Notes under the pieces: model-generated
Database searches by the model: none
The model's input: the letters and a program-made list of their open reading frames with translations, nothing else
Told to the model about the DNA's origin: nothing
Translations under genes and position numbers: made by a program
Shown: piece after piece, positions 52,760 to 60,690 of the stretch
How the letters are laid out: every line of letters starts with the position of its first letter
Numbering within the stretch: the first letter of the stretch is position 1
From: Sporosarcina sp. FSL W8-0480
GTDB taxonomy: Bacteria > Bacillota > Bacilli > Bacillales_A > Planococcaceae
DNA: 64,000 nt
Assembly (NCBI RefSeq): GCF_037963765.1
Contig: NZ_CP150166.1
Location: 3,107,501-3,171,500, forward strand
Direction: 5' to 3'

Positions 52760-54091
52760 TTATAAATCCTTCTCTTCTCTCAACTTGGAATCAGCATACT
52801 TAATATTAATAAAAGTTAAAATTAAAGTTGGAAAAGTATCGTAATATGAAATGAAAAATTGTCCAAACTGTGCGGACAAGAACAACCCGAACAACGGTAA
52901 AAACGGTAGGAAAGATTTATAAATTAAATTTCTTTTGATTTTCATTGACTTATATAATGTTATAAATAAGGAACATACAATTATCATACCTAACAAACCC
53001 CATATTGCAATTACCTCTATGAAAACATTATGGGATGAAGAAACAATATTATTATTTATTGCATTATATTTTGTTACATATTCTTGCATCCCTACACCGT
53101 AGATTATATTAGGCGAATTAATTAAAGTATCAGTATACTCCTTATAAATCTTATCTCTAGAACCAGTTATATTATCACTCTCTATTCTCGCACTAAACAT
53201 TTCTAAAGTATCTTGCATATTATTAGTTACGAAGAAAATAATAATCAAAGAGGTTATAATCATAGTTAATAAAACTTTTATATTTTTCCTTATTTTTATA
53301 ACCATTTCAATTGTATATATAATCAACAATATAATGCTTATTAGCAAAAAAGATCTCGACCCTGTAAATATGCCGAAAATTATAAAATAAAATATTAAAA
53401 AACTAATTAAGAATCTAAATTTCTTTTCAAACACTAATACTGTTAACAAACAAAATACTGTAAGAAAAACTAGTTTTCCTAGTGTATTAGGGTTTATAAG
53501 TAAACTAGTACTACTTGTATCAAACTGAGATGACATATATCCGAATCTTCTGATACTACTTGTTAGATTTGATAATCCATATTGATTTGCATACTTCAAA
53601 AAAAGAATTCCGCATAAACTTGCTAAACCTAAACTCCATGAAAAGATAAGTGGAATAAAATTCAAGTGTAACTTTTCACTTGTAATTATAACAATTGTCA
53701 CTATCAAACAAATAGAAAAACCAAACAACTTTACAATATTTTCATCAAACCCTAGAAAAACACTTGGTATTAAATGAAGAGCTTCCCAAAGAATTAATAT
53801 AGTCCCAACTATAAAAGTATTTTTCACGTTAATTTCTTTATAAAACTTAACTATGAAGATTAATCCGAATACGGCATTTACAAAATACAAAATGTTTCCT
53901 ACACTTAAAGGTATAAGAAATAAATAAAAGTAAACTAATTCTTTAACATTTAAGAATAACAAGGAAATTAATATCACAGTCAGTATCAGAAATAAAGGAA
54001 CACTATATCCAAGTCCATCACGGAACAAAAAAATAATAATAGTTGTAATCATAAAAAGAATACTTCGAAAACTAATGTAGTTATTTTCCAC
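52760..54091 (-). CDS. wzy: Polysaccharide polymerase Wzy / O-antigen ligase-like
   Basis: 443 residues, about eleven hydrophobic segments and one large outer loop (about 290-350) with YGVGMQEYV and SSHNVFIEVIAIWGLLG, typical of the Wzy_C/O-antigen ligase family. Joins repeat units outside the membrane. GTG start with AGGTG upstream. Very AT-rich, as usual for this gene. Confidence 0.85.
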   Translation of the reverse strand: MENNYISFRSILFMITTIIIFLFRDGLGYSVPLFLILTVILISLLFLNVKELVYFYLFLIPLSVGNILYFVNAVFGLIFIVKFYKEINVKNTFIVGTILILWEALHLIPSVFLGFDENIVKLFGFSICLIVTIVIITSEKLHLNFIPLIFSWSLGLASLCGILFLKYANQYGLSNLTSSIRRFGYMSSQFDTSSTSLLINPNTLGKLVFLTVFCLLTVLVFEKKFRFLISFLIFYFIIFGIFTGSRSFLLISIILLIIYTIEMVIKIRKNIKVLLTMIITSLIIIFFVTNNMQDTLEMFSARIESDNITGSRDKIYKEYTDTLINSPNIIYGVGMQEYVTKYNAINNNIVSSSHNVFIEVIAIWGLLGMIIVCSLFITLYKSMKIKRNLIYKSFLPFLPLFGLFLSAQFGQFFISYYDTFPTLILTFINIKYADSKLREEKDL

Positions 54092-54123
54092 TTCAACGGC
54101 ACCTATCCAATATCAAAAATTTA

Positions 54124-55095
54124 TTATCCCTGCAGATTATGACTCTCGTCTTCCAAATTAATCCAACCACCAATTTCGTATGACCATTTTTCTGGAGTAA
54201 TCCTTTGAGTTGCTCCTCCAGGGTAAAATGTTATTTCACCGAAATAAATTTCTCCCTGTATATTATATAAATCTACTCGGCAGTGAGGAAACGGTTTAGA
54301 TAATATCTCAGCATATTCTATCATTTTGCTAAAATTTTTAGGTTTTGATATTAATTTATTATCAAATTGTTGTCGACCTATCTTAATATCTAAATAGTTG
54401 AAATCATTATCATAAATATTCCTCAATGCCTTTGGATTATGTGAACCATCTGGTGAAGCAGTATTTATATCCACAAGTATCAGCTTTACTTCTCCATCAA
54501 AGCACATAAACCTATAATCAATTAGAGAAACGTTTTCCTTGTCAGTTAACAATTCCTCAACAATTATCCTTGGTTTAATATTCTTGTAGTTCCATTCTCT
54601 TGACTGATAGTAATAATTCTTTTTTAAAGCCCGATTGAACTTCTTCTCAAATTTAATTTTATTAAATTTTTCTTTATCGTATATTATATTTGTCCCAGAC
54701 CCATGGTTACATTTTATAAAAGCTTTCTCAGGAATAACATTGTAATCTATGTTTTCCGCATTATCATATACTCCGTAAATTGTAGTTAAAATATGTTTTA
54801 ATCCCTTTTCCTCAACATACTTACGTACCTCGAACTTATCTGAACAAACAGTTAGTAAAGGGTTCCTATTATTAAGCTTTAACCACCATAGCTTTTCATT
54901 ATATGTTTTTGGATTACTCAGATTAAGCGTTTGACCAGTATTTTCTTTATACTTCATTTTCGCGAACGTTTCATCACTAATGTTTTTCAATAGATACATT
55001 TTTACTTTATTTGAAGTTAGATACAATCTTTTTACAAATATATTGTTGTGTGATAAAGTTCTAACTACCTTTTTAATAGGATATATCACTGTCAT
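54124..55095 (-). CDS. TupA-like ATP-grasp protein
   Basis: 323 residues. ATP-grasp enzyme of the TupA type: NLSNPKTYNEKLWWLKLNNR, SDKFEVRKYVEEKGL, AFIKCNHGSGTNIIYDK, DYRFMCFDGEVKLILVD, HCRVDLYNIQGEIYFGEITF, and FYPGGATQRITPEKW. TupA takes part in teichuronopeptide synthesis by ligating amino acids; the capsule may therefore carry a peptide or amino acid substituent. GGGGGA is 2-3 bases upstream of the ATG. Confidence 0.85.
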   Translation of the reverse strand: MTVIYPIKKVVRTLSHNNIFVKRLYLTSNKVKMYLLKNISDETFAKMKYKENTGQTLNLSNPKTYNEKLWWLKLNNRNPLLTVCSDKFEVRKYVEEKGLKHILTTIYGVYDNAENIDYNVIPEKAFIKCNHGSGTNIIYDKEKFNKIKFEKKFNRALKKNYYYQSREWNYKNIKPRIIVEELLTDKENVSLIDYRFMCFDGEVKLILVDINTASPDGSHNPKALRNIYDNDFNYLDIKIGRQQFDNKLISKPKNFSKMIEYAEILSKPFPHCRVDLYNIQGEIYFGEITFYPGGATQRITPEKWSYEIGGWINLEDESHNLQG

Positions 55096-55182
55096 TCCCC
55101 CATCTACAAAGCCTATTTTATTTCTTTTTTCGAATCAACTATATATTATCTAATTCATTTAACCTTAGTGATACTACTTGTA

Positions 55183-57018
55183 TTATACGGTAACCTTTAA
55201 AGAAGATTCCACATACTTCCGATTAGCTAACCCAACTAAAGTCTTTCTTAACTCCTCCACATCCATATTAAGCAACCTATCCAACACATACTGCTGCTCC
55301 AACTCAGATATCGGAGTAGCCTTCCCAACATAAATCTTCGGAAACACATACTCACTCTGCCGTTCATTCTCATTCAACAACTCTTCAAACAACTTCTCTC
55401 CAGGCCTAATCCCACTAAACTCTATCTTAATCTCATTCTCGCTATAACCAGATAGATTAATAAGGTTCTTCGCCAAATCCACAATCTTCACAGGCTCACC
55501 CATATCAAGCACAAACACTTCCCCACCACGAGCAAGAGTTCCCGCTTGAATTACAAGCCTTGATGCTTCCGGAATCGTCATAAAATACCGAGTCATCTCC
55601 GGATCCGTAACCGTTACCGGCCCCCCTGCCGCAATCTGATTCCTAAACAACGGGACAACACTTCCACGAGATCCAAGTACATTCCCAAAACGAACCGCCG
55701 CAAATTTGGTCTGACTGTTCTTTGCCAGATTCTGCACAATCATCTCCGCAAAACGCTTCGTCGCACCCATTACATTAGGAGGGTTTACCGCTTTATCAGT
55801 TGAGACTAATACAAAATGCGGTACTCCAAACATATCCGCCGCTTCCGCAACATTCTTCGTACCAAATATATTATTTTTTACTGCTTCCATAGGATTCGCT
55901 TCCATCAACGGTACATGCTTATGAGCCGCCGCATGGTAAATCACATCCGGTTGATGCTCCGATACGATATCAAAGATCCGTTGTCTATCTTGTACATCCG
56001 CAATAACGGGAACAATTTCTGTTTCAAGTGAAACTTTTTCCCTAAGTTCACGTTCTATTAAGTAGATGGAGTTTTCACCATGCCCTAACAAAATGAGTTT
56101 CTTCGGTGTAAACCGATTCACTTGCCGGCAAATTTCCGATCCGATCGAGCCGCCAGCTCCTGTGATCATGATCGTTTTGCCCGTCAGCTTATTCGCTATT
56201 GCTTCCATATCAAGCTGTACTTCATCACGCCCTAACAAGTCCTCGATTCTGACGTCCTGCATATCAGTTACAGAGACTTTACCTGTCATGATGTCCTCGA
56301 TGCGCGGGATTTTTTGTGTCTTTATCCCGGTGTCGACACATCGTTTCAAGAGCTCTGCCTGTTCTTGTTTATCCATTGATGGAATAGCAATTATTATCTT
56401 TTCAATATCATTATCTTCCGCAATTGCTTGGATATATTTAGTTCCACCACTAACCTTCACGCCATAAATCTCAAGTCCTTGTTTCTTCCTGTCATCATCA
56501 ACGAAAACGACGGGAGTCATCCCACAATCAGGGTTCTGTAAAATTTGACGTACAATCATGCTGCCGGCTTGTCCAGCCCCGACAATCATCGTACGCTTCG
56601 CTTCTACATCCTGCTTCCGATTAACCGTATCACGGTACAACCTCCACGAAAGCCTTGAACCTCCGATTAACAATATATGTAGCATCCAAGTGATCGCCAG
56701 TGCTCTGAAGTAAATGTCTTGGGCAATTACCAATTGAACTAAAGCGACAACTACGATTGCCCACGTAACTGCCTTGAAAATCAATTTCAACTCTCCGATG
56801 GATGCGTATGTCCAAGCTTTCCGGTACAAGCCAAAATACCAAGCTAATACGTGATGGGCGATTTGGATTGCTATGACGCTGACTAACAACACCTTATTTG
56901 TTAAAAGATTGATAGTCGGATTTAGGATGAAATACCCTATGAAGATTGAAAAAAGCACTATAAAAGAATCCACCAAAAACAACATCGTCAACCTATTTTT
57001 AACAGATATGCGACTCAC
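55183..57018 (-). CDS. pglF: UDP-N-acetylglucosamine 4,6-dehydratase (PglF/CapD-like)
   Basis: 611 residues, GTG start. Four N-terminal membrane helices (about 10-120), a CoA-binding-like domain (VGAGQAGSMIVRQILQN), then the SDR catalytic domain: ITGAGGSIGSEICRQV, YHAAAHKHVPLMEANP, VSTDKAVNPPNVMGATKRFA, and SGIRPGEKLFEELL. In this family the catalytic Tyr is replaced by Met, as here (NVMGATK). Forms UDP-2-acetamido-2,6-dideoxy-4-keto-hexose, first step to bacillosamine. Confidence 0.92.
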   Translation of the reverse strand: MSRISVKNRLTMLFLVDSFIVLFSIFIGYFILNPTINLLTNKVLLVSVIAIQIAHHVLAWYFGLYRKAWTYASIGELKLIFKAVTWAIVVVALVQLVIAQDIYFRALAITWMLHILLIGGSRLSWRLYRDTVNRKQDVEAKRTMIVGAGQAGSMIVRQILQNPDCGMTPVVFVDDDRKKQGLEIYGVKVSGGTKYIQAIAEDNDIEKIIIAIPSMDKQEQAELLKRCVDTGIKTQKIPRIEDIMTGKVSVTDMQDVRIEDLLGRDEVQLDMEAIANKLTGKTIMITGAGGSIGSEICRQVNRFTPKKLILLGHGENSIYLIERELREKVSLETEIVPVIADVQDRQRIFDIVSEHQPDVIYHAAAHKHVPLMEANPMEAVKNNIFGTKNVAEAADMFGVPHFVLVSTDKAVNPPNVMGATKRFAEMIVQNLAKNSQTKFAAVRFGNVLGSRGSVVPLFRNQIAAGGPVTVTDPEMTRYFMTIPEASRLVIQAGTLARGGEVFVLDMGEPVKIVDLAKNLINLSGYSENEIKIEFSGIRPGEKLFEELLNENERQSEYVFPKIYVGKATPISELEQQYVLDRLLNMDVEELRKTLVGLANRKYVESSLKVTV

Positions 57019-57189
57019 GCCCTTCGTTTTTATTTCTAATAAACTATTATTACTATATAGTAGTTACTATTATACCAGTCACCTATGAAATTGTCATTAC
57101 TACTATTTAGGAAATTTTCTAACAAATTGGCGTTTTTTTTGCATATTTACGATTTCGTGTCATGAACTTGAATCGGTTTGTATAAGTAC

Positions 57190-57963
57190 TTAAATCTTTA
57201 CTCCTATTTTCCACCAACTTTTTTTCCTTACATCACCCATCTCTAACTGAATGAGCGGTTTATCCAAGAGAATTCTTGCATTATTTTCAAGAAAAACTCC
57301 GACTATTTCCTCGAATTTCTTTTTCTCCAATATATCAAGACCTTTGGCATACTCAAGAGGTCTCGTCTCCATGTTATGGACATCCGATCCATACGTATGA
57401 ATACAATTTGCCTCTATTAACCTCATTGACAGATCTTGTATCCCTTTACCGAAATGTCCTGAAACACTTCCTGCGGTAATTTGGGCATATGCACCATGAC
57501 GAATGAGCCTTTGGAGTCTCTCCGGTTTTTCCGCAATCGCCCGATTTCTCTCAGGATGGGCAATGATTGGGACAATACCGATCTCCGTTAATTGTTCAAT
57601 GACTTTCACTGTGTAGGATGGGACTGTATGAGACGGCAATTCAAGTAACATATATCGGGAATCCGCAAGTGTTAATAGCTCATCTGCCTCATAGTTCTTG
57701 ATGATCGAATCATGTATTCTGACCTCTTGTCCTATATGCACCCTTAATGGAATCTTTTCTCTCTCGATATACTCCATTAATTCAACTACTTGTTTCGATG
57801 TCTCTGCAGCTGTTACATGAAAATGTGGATTATGCACATGGGGCGTTGCAATCAAATCTGTAATTCCTTCGTTGACTGCGCTTTGTATGATTTTCAATGT
57901 CCCTTCCATAGAGTCAGGACCGTCATCTAAACTATGCAAAACATGGGAGTGTATATCTACCAC
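57190..57963 (-). CDS. cpsB: Tyrosine-protein phosphatase CpsB/YwqE (PHP family)
   Basis: 257 residues, GTG start (AAGGGGG upstream). PHP-type metal phosphatase: VDIHSHVLHSLDDGPDS, IATPHVHNPHFHV, GQEVRIHDSI, IAHPERNRAI, GSDVHNMETRPL. Dephosphorylates the tyrosine cluster of the kinase encoded next to it, setting chain length and output. Confidence 0.93.
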   Translation of the reverse strand: MVDIHSHVLHSLDDGPDSMEGTLKIIQSAVNEGITDLIATPHVHNPHFHVTAAETSKQVVELMEYIEREKIPLRVHIGQEVRIHDSIIKNYEADELLTLADSRYMLLELPSHTVPSYTVKVIEQLTEIGIVPIIAHPERNRAIAEKPERLQRLIRHGAYAQITAGSVSGHFGKGIQDLSMRLIEANCIHTYGSDVHNMETRPLEYAKGLDILEKKKFEEIVGVFLENNARILLDKPLIQLEMGDVRKKSWWKIGVKI

Positions 57964-58013
57964 TGGAAAATCCCCCTTTTAAATGGAAAAAGAGTATGGG
58001 AACAACTAGTCCC

Positions 58014-58721
58014 TTACTCTTCCATTCTATAATAGTTATAGTAATAATGATCTTTCGTAAGGTTGAAGTTGTTAAGGACAACCCCTAAAATCGGAGTCTT
58101 CGTCAATAATAGCGCTTCTTTCGCTTTTACGATATTCTCCTTTTCTGTTGACCCCGAGCTGACGACAAGGATAGCCCCATCACATTTCTGTGCAAGGACT
58201 TGCCCATCAGTCACCGATAGGAGAGGGGGTGCATCAAAGATGATAAGATCATATTGTTCTTTTAACTGTTCAAGTACATTGTCCATAGATTTAGACGCTA
58301 ATAGCTCTGCAGGGTTCGGTGGAATCGAACCGCAAACAAGTACATCAAGGCCTTCCACTTCACTCTTCTTTACAGCAACTTGAAGAGTCGTGTTTTTCGC
58401 TAATAGATTCGTTAATCCAACGTTATTCATTAGAGAAAATGTGTAGTGAACTGTCGGTTTACGCAAATCGGCATCTACAAGCAATACCTTCTTACCGTTT
58501 TGTGCATAGACGACAGCAATGTTCGCTGCAATCGTCGATTTCCCTTCGCTTGGTGCTGCAGAAGTGACAAGGAGAGTTTCAAGGTCATTATCTGGTGTCG
58601 AAAAATCGATACTTGTTCGGATTGTTCTGAACTGTTCCGAGATAATTGATTTCGGCTCTTGATGTGCAACTAAAATTCTTGCAGCTTTTTGAAGGACTTT
58701 CTTTTTACGTTTAATTAGCAT
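58014..58721 (-). CDS. cpsD: Capsule tyrosine kinase CpsD/YwqD
   Basis: 235 residues. BY-kinase: EPKSIISEQFRTIRTSIDFS, Walker A TSAAPSEGKSTIAANIAV, Walker A' VLLVDADLRKPTVH, Walker B DLIIFDAPPLLSV, and the autophosphorylation tail DHYYYNYYRMEE. Needs the membrane modulator encoded just upstream; the two overlap by 11 bases. Confidence 0.94.
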   Translation of the reverse strand: MLIKRKKKVLQKAARILVAHQEPKSIISEQFRTIRTSIDFSTPDNDLETLLVTSAAPSEGKSTIAANIAVVYAQNGKKVLLVDADLRKPTVHYTFSLMNNVGLTNLLAKNTTLQVAVKKSEVEGLDVLVCGSIPPNPAELLASKSMDNVLEQLKEQYDLIIFDAPPLLSVTDGQVLAQKCDGAILVVSSGSTEKENIVKAKEALLLTKTPILGVVLNNFNLTKDHYYYNYYRMEE

Positions 58722-59454
58722 GTGCTTTCTCCTTCTTTCTTGCTGTTAAAGGTTTTGTTGCATTATTTTGTAGGATTTCATTTGGAAACTTCCCTACAAT
58801 TCCAAGGACTGGCAAGCCGACAAGTTCTTCGATGTCTTGTTCAGTTTTAACTGTTGTATCAAGGTACTCTAATAGGAAAGCAAGTCCCACTCCAAGCATC
58901 AATCCGACAACTGCTGCAATTGCAATGTTCAACAGTTTCTGCGGTTTAACAGGAGATGGAAAATCTACATTGACAGCTGGTGAAAGGATATTGACGTTAT
59001 CGACATTCATCAGCTTTTGGATTTCTTCTTGGAAAACAAGTGCTGTCGTATTGGCAATATCAACTGCTCTGAAGTGCTCTGTATCTTGGACAGTCAAGTT
59101 GACGACTTGTGAGTTTTGCGCACTGTTGACAGTGAGTTGTCCTTTCAGCTGAGCCGGTGTCATGTTGAGGTCTAAATTATCAATTACTTTTGATAGGATT
59201 GCTGGACTTGTGATGATGACGTTGTATGTGTTGATGAGCTGGAGGTTCATTTGAATTTCTTGTGTATTGAATTGGTTGTTTTGGTCATTTTTTTGATTGA
59301 CAAGGATTTGTGTCGATGCTTGGTATATCGGCGTCATGAAGTAATAGCTTGCAACGGCCGCGATGCCCATAGCAATGATTGTTAGAGAGATGATCAGGAC
59401 TATTCTTTTCTTTAACGTTTGGAACAAATCTTGTAGGCTGATTGTTTCTTCCAT
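58711..59454 (-). CDS. cpsC: Chain-length/kinase modulator protein CpsC/YwqC (Wzz family)
   Basis: 247 residues. Two membrane helices (about 18-40 and 176-197) enclose an extracellular helical domain (IYQASTQILVNQ, NTYNVIITSPAILSKVI). A cytoplasmic C-terminal tail activates CpsD. First gene of the regulatory trio; AAAGGAG lies 11 bases upstream. Confidence 0.92.
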   Translation of the reverse strand: MEETISLQDLFQTLKKRIVLIISLTIIAMGIAAVASYYFMTPIYQASTQILVNQKNDQNNQFNTQEIQMNLQLINTYNVIITSPAILSKVIDNLDLNMTPAQLKGQLTVNSAQNSQVVNLTVQDTEHFRAVDIANTTALVFQEEIQKLMNVDNVNILSPAVNVDFPSPVKPQKLLNIAIAAVVGLMLGVGLAFLLEYLDTTVKTEQDIEELVGLPVLGIVGKFPNEILQNNATKPLTARKKEKAHAN

Positions 59455-59503
59455 GTATGTGTATTCTCCTTTTTTGTTAGTTAGTATTTTTTATCATGGG
59501 CCG

Positions 59504-59628
59504 TTGCTTTCCGTTCCGGGCGGACGCGTTCCGCGGGGCGCGGGTGAGCCTCCTCGTCGCTTCGCTCCTGCGGGGTCTCACCATTCGCGCTTAACCCCGC
59601 AGGAGTCGCCGCCCTCCACTCCAAGCAA
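59504..59628. repeat. GC-rich structured repeat, copy 1
   Basis: About 125 bp, strikingly GC-rich. Outer ends TTGCTT and AAGCAA pair, then GGGCGG with CCGCCC, and GCGGGG with CCCCGC. It shares GGACGC-TTCCGCGGG and GGAGTCGCCGCC with copy 2 at 63605-63723. Similar blocks are widespread between genes in Bacillaceae genomes. It separates cpsC from the next gene. Confidence 0.8.
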
Positions 59629-59658
59629 CTACCTTCTTGGAATATTTAAAGGAGCATT

Positions 59659-60453
59659 TTATCTATTTACTACTTTTTTCATTAGAGCGTCTTTACGGCT
59701 TTTCTTTTGTGCGTTGTATTGATCTTGGAAGCTCTTTGCGTATGATTTGTCATAGCCGTTTTTTTCGAGGTCTTTCTCAACGACTTTTAGAACACCTTTG
59801 AAGACGCTGTCCGTTCTGCCTTCAAGTTCTGCAGCGGCGCTTGTGTATTTATTGTAGAAATAACCGTAGTCGATTTTCTCGCCGTTTTCTTTTTTAGTTA
59901 AGTACTCATTTTTGGCCCTGCCGATCAATGCATTCAATTTGCTTTCCGCCTGATTTTCGAGTGCATTGAATGCCGGGTTGTACTTTTCTTTGATCGAAGC
60001 GACGGTCACTTTTGTTCCTGTATTCCCGGGTCCTGCGGTGGAGTTACCTGTTGCTGGTTTGGATGTTGAACCTGAACCTTTGTTTGTGTTCGAGTTTGAG
60101 TTTGAGCCGCTGTTAGACGTTCCGGAAGGAGTTTTGGATGATTGGTCCTTGCCGCTTACCGGAATGGATGATTCGTCTTCCGAGTCGTCTGTTGTTGAGT
60201 CGGAACTATCTTGTCCTTCTTCATCACCGTGTTCTTTATCGGATTCTTTTTTGACAATGTCTTCCCCGCTATCATCGAGTGTGATGATTGTGCCATCGGG
60301 CAATTCGATTTCGAATGACTCTTCAATGATTTCATCGATGGATTCATCCGCAACGTCGTATTCTTTGAATTTTATTATGTATAATAGGTAGCCGCCTACG
60401 CATAATGCGATAACCATGAGTGCAGATAATGATATAATCAGCTTTTTTTTCAT
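59659..60453 (-). CDS. Membrane-anchored protein with low-complexity linker, unknown function
   Basis: 264 residues. One N-terminal membrane helix (KLIISLSALMVIALCVGGYLL), an acidic stretch, a Ser/Asn/Gly/Thr-rich linker (about 90-145) and a basic, helical C-terminal domain (about 150-264) starting VASIKEKYNPAFNALEN. Topology suggests an outside-facing domain held away from the membrane. No family recognised. It precedes the capsule regulatory genes and could sense or attach to the wall polymer. AAAGGAG 6 bases upstream. Confidence 0.7.
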   Translation of the reverse strand: MKKKLIISLSALMVIALCVGGYLLYIIKFKEYDVADESIDEIIEESFEIELPDGTIITLDDSGEDIVKKESDKEHGDEEGQDSSDSTTDDSEDESSIPVSGKDQSSKTPSGTSNSGSNSNSNTNKGSGSTSKPATGNSTAGPGNTGTKVTVASIKEKYNPAFNALENQAESKLNALIGRAKNEYLTKKENGEKIDYGYFYNKYTSAAAELEGRTDSVFKGVLKVVEKDLEKNGYDKSYAKSFQDQYNAQKKSRKDALMKKVVNR

Positions 60454-60549
60454 AATTAACTCCTTTTCGGTAAGTTCATATGTTTAATAGTCTACCACGA
60501 ATAAAAAGGGAAGTGAACTATAGCTATATAGAATTATTGAATAAAAGCA

Positions 60550-60586
60550 AAAAAATCCATGAAGAAGGGATCTTCACAGATTTTTT
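60550..60586. terminator. Bidirectional terminator
   Basis: AAAAAATC-ca-TGAAGA-AGGGA-TCTTCA-ca-GATTTTTT; ends the SLH gene transcript on the minus strand. Confidence 0.75.
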
Positions 60587-60690
60587 GCCGCACCATCAAC
60601 CAAGGCCATTAAGATTCTATAGTGTAAAAGGAAAAACTCTACATAGATAGTGTACCATAATTTTCTGCAATCTCAAAGACTATTTTTCTA

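Noticed and set aside
60000-60391. Plus-strand frame opposite the Ser/Asn-rich linker gene
   Set aside because: Its acidic low-complexity sequence is the mirror of the linker codons of the minus-strand gene.
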